A DNA stretch of 50,221 nt, taken from NCBI GenBank assembly GCA_050946195.1, contig JBMNUI010000006.1, positions 1 to 50,221 of the forward strand, read 5' to 3'. Of the stretch, positions 34,060 through 44,100 are shown in pieces. The notes beneath the pieces were generated by a model. The model was not told the origin of the DNA, searched no databases, and was given only the letters and a program-made list of their open reading frames with translations. Each line of letters begins with the position of its first letter. Positions within the stretch are counted from its first letter, which is position 1. Position numbers and translations under genes: made by a program. The stretch is from UMGS1002 sp050946195 (lineage in GTDB: Bacteria; Bacillota; Clostridia; Oscillospirales; CAG-272).

Positions 34060-34150
34060 GCTCTCTCATCTGTCAGGATTTAGCACCTTGCCGCACGGCA
34101 GGTTGCTGTGACATCATAAGGCCTGTCCCTCCGTCACTCTCGATAAGAAT
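34060..34150 (-). ncRNA. SAM-I (S-box) riboswitch of metK
   Basis: The minus strand reads CTTATCGAGAGTGACGGAGG, then the conserved GGGACAGGCCTTATGATGTC, CAGCAACC, GGTGCTAAATCCTGACAG and GATGAGAG, matching the S-box aptamer in order: P1 left strand, junction and K-turn region, P3, P4 and P1 right strand. With SAM bound, the terminator at 34024-34059 should form and switch metK off. Confidence 0.95.
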
Positions 34151-34218
34151 CGTTTATATTTAATTATTCGCCTTCTTTGTTCAGTATACCACTCAATGGG
34201 GCAAAATGCAAGAACTTT

Positions 34219-34725
34219 TTACCCGGCAAAAAATTTAAAGGCCGCCACCACCCCGTATGACCCGAGCGACATGATGACGCCCGCAATCAGGACCCCGAGC
34301 AGCACCGATACAATCGCGGTCCTAAGCCTCATGCCAAAAATCGCGGCGACAAGCGAGCCGGTCCATGCCCCGGTGAGCGGCAGGGGTATGGCTACAAAGA
34401 AGCAAAGCCCCCAGAATGAGTATTTTTCAATCTTCCCTCTGTTTTTTACCGCTTTACGGTCAAGCCAGCCGGCAAAGCGGTTAAAAAACTTTATTTTCGA
34501 GCGCTCCATCCAGTATATGATTTTCCGGATAAAAAGCAGGATAAAAGGTACCGGAAGCATGTTTCCGATGACGGCAAGCAGGTAGTTCTGCCAGAGGGGC
34601 AGCCCCAGCGCTGCACCGAGGGGTATTGCGCCCCGCAGCTCAATTATCGGCAGCATCGAGCAGAGCAGCACGCTCCAGCCCTTGCCCGCCGTCTCAAGGA
34701 AAAAGTTTTTTATTGCCTCTACCAC
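34219..34725 (-). CDS. COG2426-type small membrane (putative multidrug export) protein
   Basis: A 168-residue integral membrane protein with about four hydrophobic segments. The motif LPIIELRGAIPLGAALGLPL near the N-terminus and FFVAIPLPLTGAWTGSLVAAIFG in the middle are typical of COG2426 proteins, annotated as small multidrug export proteins although evidence for export is thin. It follows the riboflavin transporter gene by 39 bp and may be under the same FMN riboswitch. No terminator is visible between the two. Confidence 0.78.
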   Translation of the reverse strand: MVEAIKNFFLETAGKGWSVLLCSMLPIIELRGAIPLGAALGLPLWQNYLLAVIGNMLPVPFILLFIRKIIYWMERSKIKFFNRFAGWLDRKAVKNRGKIEKYSFWGLCFFVAIPLPLTGAWTGSLVAAIFGMRLRTAIVSVLLGVLIAGVIMSLGSYGVVAAFKFFAG

Positions 34726-34764
34726 TTATCGGTGTTCCCTTCCATGCAGTTTATCCGGTATCAC

Positions 34765-35457
34765 TTACTTCTTGAAGAACAAAAAGCTGCCGTCCATTAT
34801 GTATATCAGAACTACAACACAGAGTGCGATAAGCAAAATACCGGCAAGAATTACGGCAATGCTTTTACGGTCAAGCTTGTAGGTGCTGCAGGCTGCGCCC
34901 TCCGTGCCCGGCAGCATGTGCGTGCACTTGAGCGCTGTGGATATCGGCTTGTAGAGCACCATGACCAGCGCGCTGTTCAGTGTCGCTTTGATGAGGTTGA
35001 AGGGCAACAGCAGCGGGGGGATCATCTCTATCACTGTATCGACCTTAACGCCGGCATAAAGAGGTGTGACGACAAGGTTCAAAAGCAGCATCAAAACCGT
35101 CATGCTCACCACCGCCGAGGCCAGCCCGACAACCGCCCCCCATATGGTCCTGATACGCCGGTAAAACAGGCTTGCAACAGTCGAAAATACGGCTGCGGCC
35201 GAGAAATTCATTATCCAGCCGTAAAAACCGGTGTCACTCACCGTCACCATCTCAAGGAAGGTTACCACAAGAGATATGACAAGGCCGCTTACCGGCCCCA
35301 TACTCATGGCGGCGATTGTAATCACCGAGTCCTTCGGTTCAAAGGTCAGAAAGGAGACCTTTATGCGGAGGACAAACATAGTAGCGTAGGCGAGTGCCGA
35401 AAACATCGCAAGAAGAACCAGCTTCCTGAGACTGTATTGTCTTTCAGTATAATTCAT
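34765..35457 (-). CDS. ribU: Riboflavin ECF transporter S-component
   Basis: A 230-residue membrane protein, the substrate-binding subunit of an energy-coupling-factor transporter. The N-terminal LRKLVLLAMFSALAYATMFV region, FLTFEPKDSVITIAAMSMGP and the later LLLPFNLIKATLNSALVM are typical of RibU. The FMN riboswitch directly upstream makes riboflavin the almost certain substrate. The ATG at 35457 follows GGAGGG; the site lies in a hairpin described at 35461-35514. The energising EcfAAT genes are not in the window. Confidence 0.92.
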   Translation of the reverse strand: MNYTERQYSLRKLVLLAMFSALAYATMFVLRIKVSFLTFEPKDSVITIAAMSMGPVSGLVISLVVTFLEMVTVSDTGFYGWIMNFSAAAVFSTVASLFYRRIRTIWGAVVGLASAVVSMTVLMLLLNLVVTPLYAGVKVDTVIEMIPPLLLPFNLIKATLNSALVMVLYKPISTALKCTHMLPGTEGAACSTYKLDRKSIAVILAGILLIALCVVVLIYIMDGSFLFFKK

Positions 35458-35460
35458 TTT

Positions 35461-35514
35461 TCCCTCCTTTCCGGAGGAAGATAAACCCCGTACGCAAAAT
35501 GCGCACGGGGATAT
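35461..35514 (-). promoter_or_regulatory. Expression platform of the ribU riboswitch
   Basis: On the minus strand, a long hairpin (CCCCGTGCGCA / TGCGTACGGGG, 35510-35486) is followed by TTTATCTTC, which exactly complements GAAGATAAA at the end of the aptamer. Next, TTCCTCC-GGAAA-GGAGGGA (35480-35462) pairs the whole ribosome binding site of ribU into a 7-bp stem. The U tract is too short for a good terminator, so control of translation start is the likelier mechanism. Confidence 0.7.
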
Positions 35515-35630
35515 GTTTATCTTCTCCCATCCAGACTGTAGCTGTCGGTTGAGGACTTTCACCTCATCGGCCCCTGCGGGTTCGCGGACTATACCGCCGG
35601 TATGGAATTTCACCAATCCCCAAAGATAAT
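35515..35630 (-). ncRNA. FMN (RFN) riboswitch of ribU
   Basis: The minus strand shows TTATCTTTGGGGATTGGTGA, ATTCCATACCGGCGGTATAG, TCCGCGAACCCGC, GATGAGGTGAAAGTCCTC and GACAGCTACAGTCTGGATGG then GAGAAGATAA, matching the RFN element in order with its closing P1 helix TTATCTT/AAGATAA. Confidence 0.95.
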
Positions 35631-35691
35631 TTTATATAATATTCGGTTTTGCAGCATGCGCGGGTAGAACCCCGGATATCTCATTCCCTGT

Positions 35692-35718
35692 CATCGGGCG
35701 CGCCATGCGCGCCCGATG
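35692..35718. terminator. Strong hairpin after tuf (no U tract)
   Basis: Perfect 12-bp arms CATCGGGCGCGC (35692-35703) and GCGCGCCCGATG (35707-35718) with a 3-nt loop, 11 bp after the tuf stop codon. No T run follows on the minus strand, so it may act as an RNA 3'-end stabiliser or a Rho-independent terminator of weak form. Confidence 0.5.
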
Positions 35719-35728
35719 TAATCTCAAA

Positions 35729-36934
35729 TTACTTGTTAATCTTGGTGACAACGCCCGAGCCGACGGTCCTGCCGCCTTCACGGATAGCGAAGCGGAGACC
35801 TTGCTCAATGGCAACCGGGGTGATCAGCTCGACATCCATGTCGACATGGTCGCCGGGACGGCACATCTCAACGTCCTCGGGAAGATTGATAACACCGGTA
35901 ACGTCGGTCGTGCCGAAGTAGAACTGCGGTCTGTAACCCGAGAAGAAGGGCTTCTTGCGGCCGCCTTCTTTTTCGGTCAGAACGTAGACACGGCCGGTGA
36001 ACTTGGTGTGCGGCTGAATCGTGCCGGGCTTACAGATGACCTGGCCGCGCTTGATTCCGTTCTTGTCAATGCCGCGGAGCAGAACGCCGATGTTGTCGCC
36101 GGCTTCGGCTACATCAAGCATCTTATGGAACATTTCGACACCGGTAACAACCGTGGTCTTCTTCTCGGTGGAAAGGCCGACGATTTCTACAGTGTCGCCC
36201 AACTTGACGGTGCCGCGTTCGACACGGCCGGTTGCGACGGTGCCGCGTCCGGAGATCGAGAACACGTCTTCAACAGGCATCATGAAGGGCAGATCGCTCT
36301 TTCTCTCGGGGGCGGGTATATAATTGTCAACCGCATCCATCAGCTCCCAAATGCACTTGTACTCGGGGGCATTGGGATCCCTCGAGGTGATCTCAAGAGC
36401 ATCACGAGCCGAGCCGCGGATAACCGGAATCTCGTCACCCGGGAAGTTATAGGAGGAGAGCAGGTCTCTGGTCTCCATCTCGACCAGCTCAAGCAGCTCT
36501 TCGTCGTCGACAAGGTCGACCTTGTTCAGGAAAACGACGATGGCAGGAACACCGACCTGACGGGCGAGCAGAACGTGCTCGCGGGTCTGCTGCAGCGGAC
36601 CGTCGGAGGCTGCGACCACAAGAATTGCACCATCCATCTGAGCCGCACCGGTAATCATGTTCTTGACATAGTCGGCGTGGCCCGGGCAGTCGACGTGCGC
36701 GTAGTGGCGCTTCTCGGTCTCGTATTCAACGTGCCGGGTATTGATTGTAATGCCTCTTGCCTTCTCTTCCGGGGCATTGTCGATCTGATCATATCCCAAG
36801 AACTCGACAGAGGTGTTATTCATTGCCAGGACTTTTGTAATAGCTGCGGTCAGTGTGGTTTTACCATGGTCGACGTGGCCGATGGTACCGATGTTTACGT
36901 GGGGCTTTTTGCGTTCAAACTTAGCTTTTGCCAT
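35729..36934 (-). CDS. tuf: Elongation factor Tu
   Basis: A 401-residue GTPase that carries aminoacyl-tRNA to the ribosome. GTP-binding motifs: GHVDHGKT (19-26), DCPGHADYVKNM and NKVD (137-140), followed by domains 2 and 3. Two positions are unusual: GPLQQTREH replaces GPMPQTREH, and in YFGTTDVTG a Gly (residue 341) stands at the place of E. coli R333, which is nearly invariant and lies in the pulvomycin-binding area. Last gene of the rpsL-rpsG-fusA-tuf operon, 32 bp after fusA. Confidence 0.98.
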   Translation of the reverse strand: MAKAKFERKKPHVNIGTIGHVDHGKTTLTAAITKVLAMNNTSVEFLGYDQIDNAPEEKARGITINTRHVEYETEKRHYAHVDCPGHADYVKNMITGAAQMDGAILVVAASDGPLQQTREHVLLARQVGVPAIVVFLNKVDLVDDEELLELVEMETRDLLSSYNFPGDEIPVIRGSARDALEITSRDPNAPEYKCIWELMDAVDNYIPAPERKSDLPFMMPVEDVFSISGRGTVATGRVERGTVKLGDTVEIVGLSTEKKTTVVTGVEMFHKMLDVAEAGDNIGVLLRGIDKNGIKRGQVICKPGTIQPHTKFTGRVYVLTEKEGGRKKPFFSGYRPQFYFGTTDVTGVINLPEDVEMCRPGDHVDMDVELITPVAIEQGLRFAIREGGRTVGSGVVTKINK

Positions 36935-36966
36935 TTTGAATTTCCTCCATGCAAAATGTGTTTGTT

Positions 36967-39036
<2,070 letters not shown>

Positions 39037-39154
39037 AAATCGCGGTTCTCCTTAAAATTTAAATTGCTCCGGCGTATCCCATTTTCACGCTGTGCGTAAA
39101 TCGAGATATCGGCGTCGCATCAGATGGCCTTCGGGCAGTGTATTTGGCCGACCA

Positions 39155-39625
39155 TCAATAACGGTAGTGGGCAAATGCCTTGTTTGCTTCTGCCATTCTG
39201 TGCGTTTCTTCCTTCTTTTTGAATGCCGCGCCGGCATTGTTCTTTGCGTCCATTATTTCGGCCGCAAGACGCTCTGACATGGTGCGTTCTCCGCGCTTTC
39301 GCACAGAGGTTACAATCCAGCGAAGTCCGAGGGTCTCGCGTCTTTCGGCCCTGACTTCAATCGGCACCTGATAGGTCGCACCGCCGACCCGGCGGGCCTT
39401 GACCTCAAGCACCGGCATAACGTTTTCGAGCGCTTCCTGAAAGACCTTCAGCGGGTCCTGCCCGGTCTTTTCACTGACCTTCTGGAAGGCATCGTAAACG
39501 ATTTTCTGAGCGACTCCCTTCTTGCCGTCAAGCATAACCCTGTTAATCAGCCTTGTCACAAGCTTTGAATTATACAAAGGATCCGGCAATACGTCCCTCT
39601 TGGCAACCTTGCCTCTTCTTGGCAC
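39155..39625 (-). CDS. rpsG: 30S ribosomal protein S7
   Basis: A 156-residue primary 16S rRNA-binding protein that starts assembly of the 30S head. VPRRGKVAKRDVLPDPLYNS, KVFQEALENVMPVLEVKARR and the C-terminal KEETHRMAEANKAFAHYRY are diagnostic. The start is a GTG at 39625, eight nucleotides after a GGAGGG site; longer in-frame extensions upstream are not part of S7. Gap of 146 bp from rpsL holds no gene. Confidence 0.97.
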   Translation of the reverse strand: MPRRGKVAKRDVLPDPLYNSKLVTRLINRVMLDGKKGVAQKIVYDAFQKVSEKTGQDPLKVFQEALENVMPVLEVKARRVGGATYQVPIEVRAERRETLGLRWIVTSVRKRGERTMSERLAAEIMDAKNNAGAAFKKKEETHRMAEANKAFAHYRY

Positions 39626-39771
39626 TTTACTTCCCTCCTTCATCAATAATATGAGATCACAGGTACTCAAAAGCATTCCTTCTGTAAGCGCCGCGCCGGT
39701 TGGTTAAAAACATTAAATTTCAACTCAAACTGACGGGCTTGCCTGCTTTATTCCTACCCTTGTTTTACCCC

Positions 39772-40185
39772 TTACATTTTCGGGGCTTTAGCGCCGTATT
39801 TGGAACGGCCCTGCCTGCGGTTGGCCACACCCTGGGCGTCGAGCGTACCGCGGACGATGTGATAACGTATGCCCGGCAGATCCCGTACTCTGCCGCCCCT
39901 GATAAGCACCACCGAGTGCTCCTGCAGGTTGTGCCCGATGCCCGGTATATAGGTTGTAGTCTCATAACCGTTGCTCAGCCTTACCTTGGCGATCTTGCGG
40001 AGCGCCGAGTTGGGCTTTTTCGGGCTGGTCGTCGATACCTTTGTGCAGACGCCTCTTTTCTGGGGCGAAGGCAGGTTAATCGGCCTGTTCTTCAGGGTGT
40101 TGAAGCCCTTCTGAAGCAGCGGAGCCTTCGACTTGACAACTTTGTCCTGGCGCCCTTGCCGCACTAACTGGTTAAAGGTCGGCAT
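39772..40185 (-). CDS. rpsL: 30S ribosomal protein S12
   Basis: A 137-residue decoding-centre protein. TSPKKPNSALRKIAKVRL and IGHNLQEHSVVLIRGG are diagnostic. It has the N-terminal insertion common in Gram-positives, so its residues run 13 higher than in E. coli. K56/K57 match E. coli K43/K44. Residue 101 is Arg (codon CGG at 39885-39883, in GGRVRDLPG) where E. coli has K88; K88R there gives streptomycin resistance. The ATG at 40185 has a GGAGG site, but about 14 nt away, longer than usual. First gene of the operon, from the promoter at 40293-40321. Confidence 0.97.
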   Translation of the reverse strand: MPTFNQLVRQGRQDKVVKSKAPLLQKGFNTLKNRPINLPSPQKRGVCTKVSTTSPKKPNSALRKIAKVRLSNGYETTTYIPGIGHNLQEHSVVLIRGGRVRDLPGIRYHIVRGTLDAQGVANRRQGRSKYGAKAPKM

Positions 40186-40292
40186 CCTTGCTCTTCTGTC
40201 CTCCTTTTGAAATTTAATGTTTTTCGCACGTATGCTTGACCGCACGAAGCTATCCGCTCCCCGAATTTCCGGGTTGCGCACAGTTACAGTAT

Positions 40293-40321
40293 ATTATATC
40301 ATCAGCTACAGATGTTGTCAA
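40293..40321 (-). promoter_or_regulatory. Consensus promoter of the rpsL-rpsG-fusA-tuf operon
   Basis: Minus strand TTGACA (40321-40316), 17-bp spacer, TATAAT (40298-40293): a perfect sigma-A consensus, about 105 bp before the rpsL ATG. Confidence 0.85.
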
Positions 40322-40461
40322 GAAGCTTTATTTTTGCCCCGGCATTTCTACTATTTGCACAATAAGATATGCACTGCTGTTTATTATTTGCTATATATTT
40401 CAATATGATTCCCGACTATGACACAAACGCCGTCCGGGACAGAAACATCCCGAATTGCGGT

Positions 40462-41067
40462 TTATTGAAAAGCCTCAGACGGCTTTTTCTTGGTACAGCA
40501 GAAGACAAAATACCCTTTCTTTTTGTAAATTGTCTCGCAGTTGCCGAATACTTCGAAGAGTTTTTTTTGCGAGCTCCCGGCTCCGTGCTGTTTCATAGTC
40601 ACGACAAAAAGCCTGCCCCCCTCGCTCAGGTGCTCGGCCGATTCCTCGAACATCCTAAAGACAACCGCCTTGCCGGCATGAATCGGGGGGTTCAGTGTTA
40701 TTGTGTCAAATGAACCCGGGATGTTCTCAAAACAGTCTGATTTAATTATGACAGACTCAACCCCCGCGGCCTCACAATTCTTTCGGGCGAGTCTGAGCGC
40801 CGCTTCGTTGATGTCCGACTGGGTGAGTTTTAGCGAATAGGCCTTTGCCAGCACAATACCGATACAGCCGTAGCCGCAGCCCAAGTCGAGCAGTGAATCC
40901 GAGAGGGGCGGCAGGGCTCTTATCAGAATATCGCTGGCCGGGTCGATATGGTCCTTTGAAAAGATCCCCGAGTCGGTCTCAAATACAAAGTCAATGCCCG
41001 CAAAGCGGTAGGTAACATACCTCGGCCTGTGGGGCAGGCTCTTATCCTCAATGAAGTAATGGCTCAT
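40462..41067 (-). CDS. RsmC-like class I methyltransferase
   Basis: A 201-residue SAM-dependent methyltransferase of the small-subunit rRNA guanine-N2 type. The SAM-binding motif is LLDLGCGYGCIGIVLAKAYS and the catalytic motif is LNPPIHAG, the NPPxHxG form seen in RsmC/RlmG-like enzymes. Start set at ATG 41067 (MSHYFIEDK) with an AAAGGG site upstream; an ATG seven codons earlier overlaps that site. In Bacillus the related ybxB gene lies between rplL and rpoB; here the gene lies between rpoC and rpsL, after a hairpin at 41105-41131. Confidence 0.85.
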   Translation of the reverse strand: MSHYFIEDKSLPHRPRYVTYRFAGIDFVFETDSGIFSKDHIDPASDILIRALPPLSDSLLDLGCGYGCIGIVLAKAYSLKLTQSDINEAALRLARKNCEAAGVESVIIKSDCFENIPGSFDTITLNPPIHAGKAVVFRMFEESAEHLSEGGRLFVVTMKQHGAGSSQKKLFEVFGNCETIYKKKGYFVFCCTKKKPSEAFQ

Positions 41068-41104
41068 GTCCGAAGGGTTCCCTTTCATAGGGCTAAAAGT
41101 TTAC

Positions 41105-41131
41105 GGGGAAACCCCGCCCGGAAGTTTCCCC
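41105..41131 (-). terminator. Hairpin between rpoC and the methyltransferase
   Basis: GGGGAAAC (41131-41124 on minus) pairs with GTTTCCCC (41112-41105), followed by GTAAACTTTTAG. The T tract is weak, so partial termination after rpoBC is likely. Confidence 0.5.
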
Positions 41132-41179
41132 TGTATCGAGCGTCCATAAAGCGGCAAAGCATTATTCAGACTGCCGGTA

Positions 41180-44100
41180 TCAAACAGCCTTGACCCCCGC
41201 TCCTTCGGCTTTCTTTACCTCTACATTGCGGTAGCAATCCATGCCGGTTCCGGCCGGGATGAGCTTGCCGATAATGACATTCTCCTTGAGTCCGAGCAGC
41301 CTGTCGACCTTGCCCTTTATTGCCGCATCCGTCAGCACCCTTGTGGTCTCCTGGAAGGAGGCGGCCGACAAGAAGGATTCGGTCAGCAGCGCGGCCTTGG
41401 TGATTCCGAGCAGCACTGTCGATCCCTCAGCAGGCCGGCGATTGCCGCCGTCGGCCCGGTTGGCTTCTGCAATCTGCTCGTTTTTATCCTCAAATTCGTT
41501 TATGTCGACAAGCGAGCCCAAGAGCATATCGGTATCGCCCGAGTCTTCGATTTTTACTTTGCGGGTCATCTGGCGTATGATAATTTCGATATGCTTGTCG
41601 TTGACATTACAGGACTGTGAGCGGTACACGCGCTGAATTTCCTTGATGAGGTATTCGTAAACCGCGTCAAGCCCGAGTATCCTCATTATGTCGGCCGGCG
41701 ACTTGTTTCCTTCGGTCAGCGCCTGTCCGACCTCGACCCTTTCTTCGTCGGAAATGATAACCCGTGTGCCGTACGGAACATTATATTCCTTAATTTCGTG
41801 GAAGGCGTTGTCATCTGTCTTGTCGGGGTGAATGGTAATTATATGCGTGTTGGCGTTCTCGCCGATTGTTACATATGCCATACCCGAAACCTCGGCAATG
41901 ATTGCCGATTTCTTGGGCTGCCTTGCCTCAAACAGCTCTTCGACACGCGGGAGACCCTGCGTAATGTCTGCTCCCGCGACACCTCCCGAGTGGAAGGTAC
42001 GCATGGTGAGCTGAGTGCCCGGCTCGCCAATCGACTGCGCCGCAATTATACCAACAGATTCTCCTACGCTGACCGGCTTGCCTGTGGCAAGGTCGGCGCC
42101 GTAGCAGTGTGCGCAGACACCGTTTCTTGTCTTGCACTGCAGGACCGACCGGATATGCACCCGCTCAATTCCGGTCTCGATAATCCTTGCGACGTCATCA
42201 TCCGAAATCATGGTATCGTCAGGCACAATGACCTCGCCGGTCTTGGGGTTTATCACGTCCCCCATGGTGTACCTGCCGAGTATCCGGTCAACCAGCGGCT
42301 CAATTACATTTTTATCCTCATCGATAATTGTCGATACCCACATGCCCTTTTCGGTCGAGCACTTCTCTTCCCGGACAATAACCTCCTGTGCCACGTCAAC
42401 CAGACGGCGGGTAAGATATCCCGAGTCGGCGGTGCGCAGCGCGGTATCGGACAGCGACTTGCGAGAGCTTCTCGCACCCATGAAGTACTCGAAGATTTTC
42501 ATGCCCTCGCGGAAGTTTGACCTGATCGGAATTTCCATGGTCTTGCCGCTTGCCGCAAACATCGGACCCCGCATTCCGGCAAGCTGGCGCATCTGGGTGA
42601 TTGATCCGCGGGCTCCCGAGTCGGACATTATCCGCAGCGGATTGTTCGGGTCAAAGCTGTCCTGGAGTGCAGCGGTGACATCTGCGGTGGTCTGCTCCCA
42701 GATAGCTATGACGTTCTTGTAGCGCTCCTCTTCGGACAGGCGGCCGCGCATGTAGTGTTTGGTTATGGTCTCGACCTTCTTTTCGGCCTCGGCGATGAGG
42801 GCAGCTTTTTCCTTTGGTATGGTCATATCATAGACCGAGATTGACAATCCCGAACGGGTTGAGTATTTGAACCCCATTTCCTTGATTTGGTCGAGCATGA
42901 TGGCGCAGGACGCGGTGCCGTGCTTGCTGATGCAGCGGTCTATAATGTGCCCCAAATCCTTGTTTCTGACGACAAAATCAATCTCAAGGTTGTGCACCTT
43001 GGTGAAGTCCGCTCTGTTGACAAACCCGAGATCCTGCGGCAGCGGCCGGTTGAAAATCATTCTTCCGAGAGTAGTATGAATCATGGCGGTGTTCTTGTAG
43101 CATACCTCAATTACATCGCCCTCGGCAAGATTTGAAAAACCTTTTATGAGCAGCGTGCATTCGCCGCCGTGCTTGACTTCTTCGACGCCGCCGACAATAG
43201 CGGTGGTGTTATCCCTGAATATCTCGTCCCCGCCCCTGAGCACGCGCACATAGGTGTACCCGCAGGTGCGGTCGGTCGGGGTAATGATGCGCTCACAGGG
43301 CACCGTAAAGGTGATTTCGGTACCGGCTGTGGTTGTGTTTGCTTTATAATCAGCAAGCCTGCAGAGGACGGCCTCCGAGCTTTGGGCTGTCCTGACATAG
43401 ATATGCGCATGCAGCCCGACCTGGCCGTTTTTATATGCCATCACAGCCTCGTTGAAATCGCGGAACACCCTGCCCTCTCCGGGGTCACCGGCCTTTTCCA
43501 TGGTCAGATAGTAGCAGCCGAGGACCATATCCTGGGTCGGGACAGTGACCGCACGCCCGTCCATGGGTTTGAGCAGGTTGTTGGCAGAGAGCATGAGGAA
43601 GCGGGCTTCGGCCTGCGCTTCGGCCGAGAGCGGTACATGCACCGGCATCTGGTCGCCGTCGAAGTCCGCGTTGAATGCAGTGCAGACCAGCGGGTGGAGT
43701 TTAATTGCGCGCCCTTCGACCAGCACCGGTTCGAAGGCCTGAATCGAGAGCCTGTGGAGGGTCGGCGCGCGGTTGAGCAGTACCGGGTGCTCCTTAATCA
43801 CGTTATCAAGCGCGTCCCAAACCGCCGCATTGGCGGGGTCATGGGAGCGGTCAATCTTTTTCTGCGCGTCCTTGACATTGGTGGCCTTCTGCATCTCAAC
43901 CAGGCGCTTTATCACAAAGGGCTTGAAGAGCTCAAGGGCCATTTCCTTGGGCAGCCCGCACTGATAGATTTTCAGCGACGGACCGACCACGATAACCGAA
44001 CGCCCCGAGTAGTCGACGCGCTTGCCGAGCAGATTCTGGCGGAATCTGCCCTGCTTGCCGCGCAGCATCTCCGACAGCGATTTCAAGGGGCGGTTTGACG

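Noticed and set aside
43169..44098. 309-codon open frame antisense to rpoC
   Set aside because: Shadow of the conserved RpoC core including NADFDGD.
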